Translations under genes and position numbers: made by a program
Source: Mesorhizobium sp. NBSH29
Lineage (GTDB): Bacteria; Pseudomonadota; Alphaproteobacteria; Rhizobiales; Rhizobiaceae
Length of the DNA stretch: 64,000 nucleotides
Reading direction: 5' to 3'
Assembly (NCBI RefSeq): GCF_015500055.1
Contig: NZ_CP045492.1
Span: 630,501-694,500, forward strand
Notes under the pieces: generated by a model
What the model was told of the DNA's origin: nothing
What the model saw: the letters and a program-made list of their open reading frames with translations, nothing else
Databases searched by the model: none
Shown here: positions 7,380 to 15,234 of the stretch, piece by piece
Position numbering within the stretch: the first letter of the stretch is position 1
Layout: every line of letters begins with the position of its first letter

Positions 7380-8182
7380 GCCGCTGAGCGCTGATCCAGA
7401 ACGGATTGCGGCAGCACAAAAGGCACATTGCCCAAAGGCACATGCCCAACCTTGAGCCGGCACCCAAACACCCGCTCCATCAATTCATCATCAAGCACAT
7501 CTTCCACCCGCCCGGACGCCGCCACTCGGCCCCCATGCATGACATGCAGATGGTCGGCATACATGGCCGTGAGGTTAAGATCGTGCAGTACGGCCACGAC
7601 TGCCCCGCCAGCACGCGCAAAATCGCGCGCAACATCCATCACCGTCAGTTGGTGGCGTATATCGAGGCTGGATACTGGCTCATCCAGAAGCAATGCCCGC
7701 GGCTGGCCATCCAGCACCGGCGCCCAGACCTGGCACAGCACACGTGCCAGCTGCACACGCTGCTGTTCCCCGCCCGATAGTTCCTGGTAAAACCGGTTCG
7801 AAAACCCGGCAAGGTCAACCCGCGCCAGTGCCCGCTCAGGCAGCGTGTCCACCTCTCCGGGCCGCGCACCCGAAAAGCCGGCCAACATGCCAAGCCGCAC
7901 CACTTCGCGCACTGTGAAGGGAAAGGCCAGGACTGCCTGCTGCGGCAGCACCGCGCGGCGCCGTGCTGCCGCGCCTGCCGTCATCTGCCCAAGTTCCTGC
8001 CCTGCAAGTATGACGCTGCCTGTATAGGATAAATCGCCTGAGAGAGCTTTGAGAAGTGTTGTCTTGCCAGACCCATTGGGGCCGACAATCGCTGTGAGAG
8101 AGCCAGCACATGCGGCAAAATCCACGCCCTGAATAATAGCGCGCCCACCCAGCGAGACGGATAGATTGTGAGCCGAAATCAT
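7376..8182 (-). CDS. hmuV: Haem ABC transporter, ATP-binding protein
   Basis: A 268-residue ABC ATPase that powers haem import across the inner membrane. Walker A GPNGSGKTT, Q-loop LPQQ, signature LSGGEQQR, Walker B ALLLDEPVSSLD and the switch histidine in VLHDLN are all present. The Q-loop and signature spacing is that of siderophore/B12/haem importers (FecE/BtuD/HmuV). The gene is the last in hmuP-S-T-U-V, seven bases after hmuU, and ends against the small membrane gene coming from the other side. Confidence 0.95.
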   Translation of the reverse strand: MISAHNLSVSLGGRAIIQGVDFAACAGSLTAIVGPNGSGKTTLLKALSGDLSYTGSVILAGQELGQMTAGAAARRRAVLPQQAVLAFPFTVREVVRLGMLAGFSGARPGEVDTLPERALARVDLAGFSNRFYQELSGGEQQRVQLARVLCQVWAPVLDGQPRALLLDEPVSSLDIRHQLTVMDVARDFARAGGAVVAVLHDLNLTAMYADHLHVMHGGRVAASGRVEDVLDDELMERVFGCRLKVGHVPLGNVPFVLPQSVLDQRSAA

Positions 8183-8189
8183 ATCGCGC

Positions 8190-9290
8190 CTAAAGGTCCA
8201 GCATGCCGCGGCGACGCAGCAAAATCCAAAGAAAGAAGGGCGCGCCAGCCGCCGCCGTCACGATGCCGATGGGCAGTTCTGCCGGTGCTACAATTGTCCG
8301 GCTGAGAGCATCAGCCAAAAGCAGAAGCGTTGCCCCAAGCAACGCTGAAGCTGGCAGCAGATAACGATTGTCCGGTCCGATCAAAAGGCGCAGCAAATGC
8401 GGAACGACGATCCCCACAAAACCGATCCCGCCACTCACGGCAACGGCGGCACCAGTTGCTGCCGCAGTCGCCACGATCGCCACATATTTCAGCCGCTGGA
8501 CCGGAACGCCCAGATGAAAAGCCGTTGCCTCTCCAAGCGCCAGCGCGTTCAGCCCGCGTGCCATAAAAGGCGCTGCAGCGAGCGCCGCAATCATGACAGG
8601 CGCAACAGCGGCGACCTTGCTCCATGTAGCCCCTGCCAAGGAGCCAAGCTGCCAGAAAGTCATGTCGCGCAACTGGCTGTCATCGGCCATGAAGACCAGC
8701 ATGCCGGTCAGCGCCCCGGCCAATGCACCGATAGCAATACCGGCCAGCAAAAGCGTCGCAACCGAAGTCTGCCCCCCGCGCGTTGCAACGCGGTAGAGAA
8801 CGAACATCACGAGCAGGCCACCCATAAAGGCTGCCAAAGGCAAAGCGTGATTTCCAAACAGGCTGGTAAAGGGTGCAAGCGATGTGCCCCCCAGGACAAT
8901 CATCGAGACTGCGCCAAGGCTGGCGCCGCTGGAAACACCCACAATCCCCGGATCAGCCAGAGGATTGCGGAAAAGCCCCTGCATCACGGCCCCGGAAACG
9001 GCAAGCGAAGCACCCACCAGCATGCCAAGCACAAGCCGCGGCAACCTGATATCATGGATGATGACCCTGTCGCGCAGCGACAACGCATCGGCATTCACGC
9101 CACCCTTCATCCATTGGCCCAGTACCGAAAGCACCGATGCATCAGACGCACCCGAAGCAAGGCTTATCGCCGCTGTAACACAGAGAAGAAGCGCCAGACC
9201 TGCAATGGCAAGCCTGGCGCGCGCGCCTCGCTCTCCGGCGCGCTGCGCTGCATAGGGCGCGAAGCTCCCGACAACGGCCTGATCGCTCAT
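8190..9290 (-). CDS. hmuU: Haem ABC transporter, permease
   Basis: A 366-residue FecCD-family permease with about nine or ten membrane helices. Conserved blocks: IRLPRLVLGMLVGASLAVSG, QGLFRNPLADPGIVGVSSGA, and GGIGFVGIVVPHLLRLLIGP (coupling region for HmuV). The start is ATG 9290, one base beyond the hmuT stop, with GAGG upstream; an in-frame extension to 9476 would run deep into hmuT and is rejected. It forms the transmembrane channel with HmuV (ATPase) and HmuT (binding protein). Confidence 0.95.
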   Translation of the reverse strand: MSDQAVVGSFAPYAAQRAGERGARARLAIAGLALLLCVTAAISLASGASDASVLSVLGQWMKGGVNADALSLRDRVIIHDIRLPRLVLGMLVGASLAVSGAVMQGLFRNPLADPGIVGVSSGASLGAVSMIVLGGTSLAPFTSLFGNHALPLAAFMGGLLVMFVLYRVATRGGQTSVATLLLAGIAIGALAGALTGMLVFMADDSQLRDMTFWQLGSLAGATWSKVAAVAPVMIAALAAAPFMARGLNALALGEATAFHLGVPVQRLKYVAIVATAAATGAAVAVSGGIGFVGIVVPHLLRLLIGPDNRYLLPASALLGATLLLLADALSRTIVAPAELPIGIVTAAAGAPFFLWILLRRRGMLDL

Positions 9291-9291
9291 C

Positions 9292-10194
9292 TCAGCCTCG
9301 CACCTTGGCGCCGTAAAGAGCTGTGGCCAGATCTCGGATTGCAGCGCCGGTGCGCGGGCCAAAGCCAAGCAGATATGTCCCGTCCATGCGCACAATAGCC
9401 TTGGCAGTACCGGCAGGCGTTGTGGCAAGTGCGGTATTTGCCAAAAGCTGTTCCTGGGTGATGCCATTGGCACCACCCCGGTCCATCAACAGGATCAGGT
9501 CTGGCCGCGCCGTAATGATCGCCTCATCGCTGAGTTGCTTATAACCTGAAAAACCTTCGATCGCATTGACGCCGCCCGCCATGGCAATCACCCCATTGGC
9601 AGCCGTTCCGCTACCCGATGCCATGACCTTGCCACCCTGAATGCTGAGAATGAAAAGCACACGCTTGCGCGCACCGACATCCTTGGTCAGCGCCTCTGCG
9701 GCATCTATATCGGCACTGACTGAGGCCGCCAGTTCCAAAGCCTTGTCCCTCTCACCAAGCGCGGCCCCTACGGCGTGGATCTTGTCCACAATGCCATCCC
9801 GATCAAAACGCTCCGGGACCATGAATATGGGCACACTGGCCTTCTTCAACACATCGACCGCCTCACGCGGGCCACTGCCCTCCAGCGCAATAATGCCTTG
9901 CGGCCCCACAGAAAGAACGCCTTCAGGCGAAAGCTGGCGCATATAGCCCACATCAGGCAGCGCAAGTGCCGCCTCTGGGTAAAGACTGGTGGAATCACGC
10001 GCCACAAGCCTATTTTCCTGACCAAGCGCATAGATAATCTCGGTGATCGAACCACCGATCGCAACGATTCGCGCATCCTTTGGCAGGGCTGTCTGTGTCT
10101 CCTCAGCCAGAGCCGGAGACAGCGCAAAAGCGAACGCCATTACAGCCATGGGCAGCACCGCCATGGCGCGGCGAAGGGTGCAGACCTGTATCAT
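9292..10194 (-). CDS. hmuT: Haem-binding periplasmic protein
   Basis: A 300-residue substrate-binding protein of the cluster that includes BtuF, FhuD and HmuT. The first 30 residues are a signal peptide (charged RR, hydrophobic core, ALA/EE cleavage site). The mature start RIVAIGGSITEIIYALG and the later YKQLSDEAIITARPDLILLM are typical of the family. It delivers haem from the outer-membrane receptor to HmuUV. Its ATG overlaps the hmuS stop by four bases and its own stop is one base from hmuU, so the three are translationally coupled. Confidence 0.95.
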   Translation of the reverse strand: MIQVCTLRRAMAVLPMAVMAFAFALSPALAEETQTALPKDARIVAIGGSITEIIYALGQENRLVARDSTSLYPEAALALPDVGYMRQLSPEGVLSVGPQGIIALEGSGPREAVDVLKKASVPIFMVPERFDRDGIVDKIHAVGAALGERDKALELAASVSADIDAAEALTKDVGARKRVLFILSIQGGKVMASGSGTAANGVIAMAGGVNAIEGFSGYKQLSDEAIITARPDLILLMDRGGANGITQEQLLANTALATTPAGTAKAIVRMDGTYLLGFGPRTGAAIRDLATALYGAKVRG

Positions 10195-11255
10195 GCGGCA
10201 TCCACCTGATCCACGGCGAGAAGCGCCTCGACCAGCGCACGCCAGTCTGCGCGTTCACCCTCGCCTTCATGCCGCTTGCCGAAGAACTGAATGAACAATT
10301 CCCCATCCTTATTATAGGCCTCAATCGAAGTGACGTGGCCGTCCTTGGTCGGCTTGCGCACGGCCCACAGTTCCGAAATGTGGTCCTGCCGCAAGTGCAG
10401 ATGGAATGTCTCGTCCATAACGTTCAGCCACGGACCCATTTCCTTGATTGTGTGGACCGGTCCCGAATGGATCTGGATGCAGCCCTTATTGCTGACAAAA
10501 CACATGATCGGAATGGCACCCGTCACAGCGTCATCGAACATGGCCTTGACGCTGCCCGCATTGAGCTGCCAGGCAAAATCACGCCCGACATGGCGCACGG
10601 CAGCCTGGCGGTCGATCTTCAAAGCAGTCAGCATGCCAAAGAACTGGTGAACATCGGTCAATCCGCTCCAGCGCTCACGCAAGCTGGCCACGTCCACCGG
10701 ATCGGCACTAATCTCGACGATTTTGCTCTCCCCATTCATTGTCGGCAGAGGCGCCATCGGCGATTGATCGTCTGAAACAAGGCTTGCCACCAATGCCTCA
10801 AAAGCTTGCAGATTGGAGGCCTCCCGCAAATGTATCTTGTGCACCGCCTGCCCTGCCGCATCAAAGAATTGCAGGCTGCGCCGCACTGTCTCTCCATCAC
10901 GCTTTTCAACTGAAAAACCGTGCGCCCAACGTTGTGGGAAAATGCGCAGATCAATATCGGCACCCAGTACCATTGCATTGAACTCGCCGGTTACCACCTT
11001 GTCGTAGACGCCGATCTTCTCATGCACAGCACTCTCATTGCGTGTCAGCGCCATAACTTCGCCAACGGCTTCAAGACCGCCCAGAAGGTCGCTCACACGC
11101 GGCTCAATGCGCGTGACGGTCTCACCGAGAAACGCCGCGACGAACTCAGCTTCAGAGATGCCCAATTGGCCCGCAAGGTCGCGCTCGCGCATCTTCGAAT
11201 TGTCAGCGCGTGCCTTGCGTATATCGGCTGGTGTCAGTCTCACCTGTGCATTCAT
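10191..11255 (-). CDS. hmuS: Haemin-degrading/haem-handling factor
   Basis: A 354-residue HmuS/HemS/ChuX-type cytoplasmic protein built of two related halves, as in the family (for example FDAAGQAVHKIHLRE in the first half, and MDETFHLHLRQDHISELWAVRKP in the second). It binds haem after import and either degrades it or hands it on. The ATG at 11255 has GGGGATC upstream. It is 17 bases after hmuP and overlaps hmuT by four bases. Confidence 0.95.
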   Translation of the reverse strand: MNAQVRLTPADIRKARADNSKMRERDLAGQLGISEAEFVAAFLGETVTRIEPRVSDLLGGLEAVGEVMALTRNESAVHEKIGVYDKVVTGEFNAMVLGADIDLRIFPQRWAHGFSVEKRDGETVRRSLQFFDAAGQAVHKIHLREASNLQAFEALVASLVSDDQSPMAPLPTMNGESKIVEISADPVDVASLRERWSGLTDVHQFFGMLTALKIDRQAAVRHVGRDFAWQLNAGSVKAMFDDAVTGAIPIMCFVSNKGCIQIHSGPVHTIKEMGPWLNVMDETFHLHLRQDHISELWAVRKPTKDGHVTSIEAYNKDGELFIQFFGKRHEGEGERADWRALVEALLAVDQVDAA

Positions 11256-11272
11256 GTCGATCCCCGGTCCGT

Positions 11273-11473
11273 TTACTTATTGAGAATGAGCTTGCCCTGC
11301 CGGGTGATTTTCAACCGGTAAAGCGCGCCATGATGTTCAATGCCGATCTCGCGCTGACCCACAAACAGGACAGTACTATCCACCACACGATGCGGCGCTG
11401 GCAGCATGCTGTCCGGCCCACGTGAAGGCGTGGAATTGCCCGCGCTGAATTCGTGTCTCGTGTGGCTGTTCAT
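11273..11473 (-). CDS. hmuP: Haemin uptake protein HmuP
   Basis: A 66-residue protein ending in YRLKITRQGKLILNK, the hallmark of HmuP. The middle reads VLFVGQREIGIEHHG, also conserved. In rhizobia HmuP is a coactivator needed for expression of the haem receptor. The start at 11473 is chosen because GAGGA sits six bases upstream; earlier in-frame codons at 11527 and 11587 lack ribosome-binding sites, and the one at 11527 falls on the iron box. It is first in the hmuP-S-T-U-V transcript and diverges from the receptor gene across a 172-base control region. Confidence 0.9.
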   Translation of the reverse strand: MNSHTRHEFSAGNSTPSRGPDSMLPAPHRVVDSTVLFVGQREIGIEHHGALYRLKITRQGKLILNK

Positions 11474-11510
11474 GGTCGTCCTCACGGTTCCGGGAGCGTC
11501 AAAATCAATG

Positions 11511-11565
11511 TTGACTCGTTTACTCATGTTTAATAGTGAGTGCAATACCGGAGTAATCGAGTCAA
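11511..11565. repeat. Nested inverted repeat in the hmuP/receptor control region
   Basis: TTGACTCG (11511-11518) is repeated perfectly in inverted orientation as CGAGTCAA (11558-11565). Between them ACTCA (11523-11527) and TGAGT form a second inverted pair. The outer left arm overlaps the iron-responsive box. The arrangement suggests more than one bound dimer or a looped control region between the two divergent promoters. Confidence 0.5.
11512..11526. promoter_or_regulatory. Iron-responsive operator (RirA-type box) between hmuP and haem receptor
   Basis: TGACTCGTTTACTCA has the form TGA-N9-TCA, the IRO motif bound by the iron-sulfur repressor RirA in rhizobia. It is 38 bases upstream of the hmuP ATG and 119 bases upstream of the receptor ATG, placed to repress both when iron is plentiful. 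The motif match is seen directly; the regulator is inferred, since no rirA gene is in the window. Confidence 0.6.
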
Positions 11566-11645
11566 GTTTAAATTCGCATCCGGACAATCATTTGCAAGCG
11601 AGCGATGCGCCAGCCAGCATAACCGAACAGATAGGAATTAGGGGC

Positions 11646-13748
11646 ATGGGGTTGGTATCAAGAAATACGGCAATTCTGCTGAGTGGGGCAGCACTGTTGG
11701 CGATGGGGCTGGGCGCTTCTCACGCGCAAGAGGTCGAAAAGACGGCCAGGCAGGGACGCGTCACGCTGCTCCAGCGCATCGTTGTTGGCGCTGGTACCGA
11801 CAAGGTGGCAATTGATACGCCCCAGGCGGTCACCGTAGTCGAGCAGGAAGATATTGACCGCGCGCAGGCAACCACCGTCGGCGACATTTTTGCCCAGATC
11901 CCGGGCGTCACTGTCTCAGGCAGCGAACGCGTTCTGGGTGAAACCTTCAACATTCGCGGCATAGGTTCGCCCGAAAGTGGCTCCGAAGAAGGGCGCATCA
12001 TCGTCACCGTAGATGGCGCCACCAAATATTACGAACAATACCGCATGGGCGGCTTCTTCAGCGACCCCGAGCTCTACAAGCGCGTCGAAGTCCTGCGCGG
12101 TCCTGCATCCTCGACCCTTTATGGCTCAGGCGCGCTTGGCGGCGTCATCAACTTCACCACCAAGGATGCATCCGATTTCATTGCCGACGGCCAGACAGGT
12201 GCACTACGCCTCAAGGGCGCGTTTAATTCCAACCGCAATGGCTGGCTGGGCGCGGCCATCCTGGCCCATCGCTTCAATGAGAACTTCGAAGTGCTGGCCG
12301 CTGGCAATTACCGCGTTGCCGATAATTACGTGACTGGAAACGGCACGGAAATCCGCAGCTCCTATTTTGAGGCCCCCTCCGGCCTGATCAAAGGCACCTT
12401 GGGCGATGGCAACGAGCAGACTATCCGCCTCTCCTACCAGCACTGGACCAGTAGCGCTTCCGATCAGGATTATGCACAGGTTTCCAGCGATAAGCCCGGC
12501 AGCGTTTTCGGCGCATTCGGCACCGTAGACCGCCTCGTGACTGACAAGACTGCTGTGCTTTCCTATGAAAACCCGGCAAGCGACAATCCATGGCTCAATC
12601 TTAAAGTTACGGGCTCCTACTCAGACACCTCCGTCGATCAGAGCAACCACAAGCCGTTTCCAGGCGACCCGGATTTTCCAAGCACGATCTTCCAGGACAC
12701 CCGCTATGGCTATGAAACCTGGCAGTTCAACGTCCAGAATACCTTCGACTATACAGGTGAGAGTTTCGAGAACCATCTGACCATCGGCTCGCAAACCGCA
12801 CGTCAGCACCGCACCACAGACACCGAGCTGCCCATCGGCACCCACCCCGAAGGCACCGATTTCCAGACCGGGATTTTCCTGCAAAACGAATTTGTCTGGA
12901 ACGAAAGGCTGACAATCATCCCTGGCATCCGCTTCGATTTCCAGAGACTGGAAGCTGATGGCTCTGTGCGCGATGCACCCACTGTCGAAGACACGGCCAT
13001 CTCGCCAAAGATAGCAGCCCTCTACCGCTTGAACGACACGCTGTCGGTGTTTGGCTCCTACGCCCATACCGAGCGTTTCCCCACACTCGACGAAATCTAT
13101 TCGAGCGACTTCACCAGGGGCGGCATTCCCAATTACAGTATCAACCTGAACAAGGAGCGTTCGAATAATTACGAGGCAGGCTTTGCAGTCTCTGCCTACG
13201 ATATTCTCCAGGGTGGCGATGCCCTTCAATTCAAAGCCACCGGCTTCTACAATGACATCACCGACCTGATTGAACGGCGTCGCAACGGCTATCCGCAATA
13301 TGTCAATGTCGGAAAGGCTCATCTCTATGGTGCCGAGATCGAAATTGGCTATGATTCAGACTATGTCTTTGCCAATGCGGGCTACGCGCTCACCCGTGGC
13401 CGCAATGATGTGACGGGCGGCGGTCTCAACACAATTGCCCCTGATGAACTGTCGCTCACCATTGGCGGCCGCATGCCAGACCAAGACCTCTCATTTGGCT
13501 GGAAGGCGCGCTTTGTCGATAATCAGGATCGCGTCGCTGGCACCCCAAATACACGCGTCGCCACTCCCGGCTTCTCCGTTCATGATGTGTTTCTGAACTG
13601 GAAGCCCGAGGAAGGAAAGTTCGCAAACATCGAGGCAAGCTTCGGCATCGACAACATCTTCAACAAGCAATACCGCGAGTTCCTCTCCAACGATCCAGCC
13701 AAGGGCCGGACCTTCAAGGTCGCACTGATCAAGCAGTTTGGTTGGTAG
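11646..13748 (+). CDS. hmuR: TonB-dependent haem receptor
   Basis: A 700-residue outer-membrane receptor. Residues 1-27 are a signal peptide (cleavage near SHA/QE); a TonB-box-like RIVVGAG follows at 44-50; the plug domain carries DIDRAQATTVGDIFAQIPGV, FNIRGIG and VEVLRGPASSTLYGSGALGG; the barrel follows and ends in a C-terminal tryptophan (VALIKQFGW), as needed for barrel assembly. YAHTERFPTLDE and the KERSNNYEAGF stretch correspond to the region of haem receptors that carries FRAP/NPNL-type motifs, though not exactly. The start at 11646 has AGGGG; the longer frame to 11406 crosses the hmuP start and the iron box. The haem role rests mainly on its place beside hmuPSTUV. Confidence 0.88.
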   Translation: MGLVSRNTAILLSGAALLAMGLGASHAQEVEKTARQGRVTLLQRIVVGAGTDKVAIDTPQAVTVVEQEDIDRAQATTVGDIFAQIPGVTVSGSERVLGETFNIRGIGSPESGSEEGRIIVTVDGATKYYEQYRMGGFFSDPELYKRVEVLRGPASSTLYGSGALGGVINFTTKDASDFIADGQTGALRLKGAFNSNRNGWLGAAILAHRFNENFEVLAAGNYRVADNYVTGNGTEIRSSYFEAPSGLIKGTLGDGNEQTIRLSYQHWTSSASDQDYAQVSSDKPGSVFGAFGTVDRLVTDKTAVLSYENPASDNPWLNLKVTGSYSDTSVDQSNHKPFPGDPDFPSTIFQDTRYGYETWQFNVQNTFDYTGESFENHLTIGSQTARQHRTTDTELPIGTHPEGTDFQTGIFLQNEFVWNERLTIIPGIRFDFQRLEADGSVRDAPTVEDTAISPKIAALYRLNDTLSVFGSYAHTERFPTLDEIYSSDFTRGGIPNYSINLNKERSNNYEAGFAVSAYDILQGGDALQFKATGFYNDITDLIERRRNGYPQYVNVGKAHLYGAEIEIGYDSDYVFANAGYALTRGRNDVTGGGLNTIAPDELSLTIGGRMPDQDLSFGWKARFVDNQDRVAGTPNTRVATPGFSVHDVFLNWKPEEGKFANIEASFGIDNIFNKQYREFLSNDPAKGRTFKVALIKQFGW

Positions 13749-13754
13749 AACAAT

Positions 13755-13791
13755 GGCCTGTGCCCTTCCCGAAAGAGGTTTGGCACAGGCC
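13755..13791. terminator. Hairpin between haem receptor and tonB
   Basis: GGCCTGTGCC (13755-13764) pairs perfectly with GGCACAGGCC (13782-13791), ten base pairs, seven bases after the receptor stop. No T-run follows, so it is more likely a 3'-end stabiliser or partial attenuator between the receptor and tonB than a full terminator. Confidence 0.55.
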
Positions 13792-13811
13792 CGGCACTTG
13801 GAGTGTTGCGC

Positions 13812-15149
13812 GTGAATGCCGTGGCAGAACCACGCCTGTTCACATCCGGCATAACGTGGGAAGGCACGTCGCCACGCGAGAGGGATGACCCGACAGTGGC
13901 GCTGGCAGAAGACGCATTTGCCAGCGCCGGTTTCTACTGTGATGAGCCGGAGCTTGTGGAGGGCAATCCCGATCTGGCAATCGCTGCGCCCGCGCCTCTG
14001 GCGCTTCCAGCTAGCGCTGGCAACCGCGCCCGCACCAGAACAACGATTGCCTTCTCGCTTTTCCTCCACGTCTCCATCGCCTCGGCATTTCTGGCGACAG
14101 CCAGCCAGCACATAGACATTGCCGGCGATGCCGCACCGTCTGTCACGCTTCTGGGGTTTACCGCCGTGGACCTTGCCATGGCAGGCGACGAGGTCGAGGT
14201 CACCCTGATTGCGCCGAGCGAACTGCCACGCCAGGTCGAACCGACCGAACCAACGCCACCGGAGCCGGCAGCGCGGGTTGTCCCCGAACCTGTGCCCGCT
14301 CTCGACGAACCTGCTCCGGAAGCTGCATCCGAAGCGCCGCCACCAACCGCAGAACCGGAGCCGGAGAAACCAGTTGAGGTGCCGTGGACAACGGCGCCGC
14401 TTGAAGCTTTGGCCTCTCCGCCTCCTGCCCCCTCCATCCTTTCGTCGGCGAAAGCTGATCCCACCAACACCGCGCCCATTGCGCAAGAAGAACATTCCGT
14501 CCGGCTCCCGGTCGTGGCTCCACGCCCTGCCAGCCAGCCCGCCACCCAGAAAGCACGCGCTCCTGAAAAGAAGCGCAAGCAACCTGTTGCGCCAAAACCC
14601 ATGCCTGAACGCACGAAACCAGCTGAACCGACACCGAAGGCCGGCCGGCACCAACCCGTTCCCAGCACAAACAGGCCGGCGCGATCCGTCACCGACAAAG
14701 CCGCGCCAGCACAAGCTGCCGGCACCGCGATGAAACCCGCCGCAGGCGGCAGAGCCGGCAGGAGCAGAGCCCATGCCGCAAAAGGTGCCGCCGATGGCAC
14801 AGCGCGCGCCAAGGCAACCACCAGCGGCAAGGCCTTCGGGCGCAATTTGACTGCCGGCAATGCGGCAGCCACAAACTATCCGGGCAAGGTCGCGGCAAAG
14901 CTGCGCCGCGCCGTGCGCAGTGTGTCCCGCCAGTTGCGGGCTACTGCATCCAATGATGTTCACGTCTCATTTGTGGTGTCGTCCGCCGGCGGTGTCGGAA
15001 GCATCCGCATCGCGCGCAGTTCGGGCTCGCCGGAACTTGATGCGGCGGCCCTTGCCATCGTACGCCGCGCCGCGCCTTTTCCGTCGATCCCTGCGGAGGC
15101 CCGCCGCACGAGCTGGGCCTTCGCCTTCCCGCTTGGTCTGGCGCGCTGA
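13812..15149 (+). CDS. tonB: TonB family energy transducer
   Basis: A 445-residue TonB. A cytoplasmic extension of about 77 residues precedes the single membrane helix (TIAFSLFLHVSIASAFLATA, about 78-97); then a long proline/alanine/lysine-rich periplasmic spacer (residues 130-320) and a C-terminal TonB domain with NYPGKVAAKLRRAVR, VSFVVSSAGGVGSIRI and SPELDAAALAIVRRAAPFPSIP. The GTG at 13812 is chosen because GGAG at 13800-13803 is eight bases away. It transmits proton-motive energy to the receptor encoded just upstream. ExbB and ExbD are not in the window, so they must come from elsewhere. Confidence 0.92.
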   Translation: MNAVAEPRLFTSGITWEGTSPRERDDPTVALAEDAFASAGFYCDEPELVEGNPDLAIAAPAPLALPASAGNRARTRTTIAFSLFLHVSIASAFLATASQHIDIAGDAAPSVTLLGFTAVDLAMAGDEVEVTLIAPSELPRQVEPTEPTPPEPAARVVPEPVPALDEPAPEAASEAPPPTAEPEPEKPVEVPWTTAPLEALASPPPAPSILSSAKADPTNTAPIAQEEHSVRLPVVAPRPASQPATQKARAPEKKRKQPVAPKPMPERTKPAEPTPKAGRHQPVPSTNRPARSVTDKAAPAQAAGTAMKPAAGGRAGRSRAHAAKGAADGTARAKATTSGKAFGRNLTAGNAAATNYPGKVAAKLRRAVRSVSRQLRATASNDVHVSFVVSSAGGVGSIRIARSSGSPELDAAALAIVRRAAPFPSIPAEARRTSWAFAFPLGLAR

Positions 15150-15168
15150 CTCCTTGTTAAAATACAAA

Positions 15169-15188
15169 GGGCCCCGCAAGCGGGGCCC
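15169..15188 (-). terminator. Rho-independent terminator of the porin gene
   Basis: GGGCCCCGC / GCGGGGCCC is a very strong stem with a two-base loop. On the minus strand it is followed by TTTGTATTTTAAC, which gives the T-rich tail expected after the porin stop at 15235. On the plus strand it lies 19 bases after the tonB stop and may end that transcript too. Confidence 0.85.
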
Positions 15189-15234
15189 AGAGCAGAAACG
15201 ACCGACACTGAAATGCCGGCAATTGTTCAGAAGC

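Noticed and set aside
8397-9398. 333-codon rightward frame over hmuU
   Set aside because: Antisense to a complete permease gene; composition is rich in His, Arg, Gln without any helix or motif.
11406-11645. Extended N-terminus for the haem receptor
   Set aside because: The in-frame extension covers the hmuP start and the iron box, and the signal peptide begins at 11646 with its own ribosome-binding site.
13491-14963. 490-codon leftward frame over tonB
   Set aside because: Antisense to the Pro/Ala/Lys-rich TonB spacer, which yields long open frames on the other strand; repetitive Gly/Arg/Cys text and no motif.
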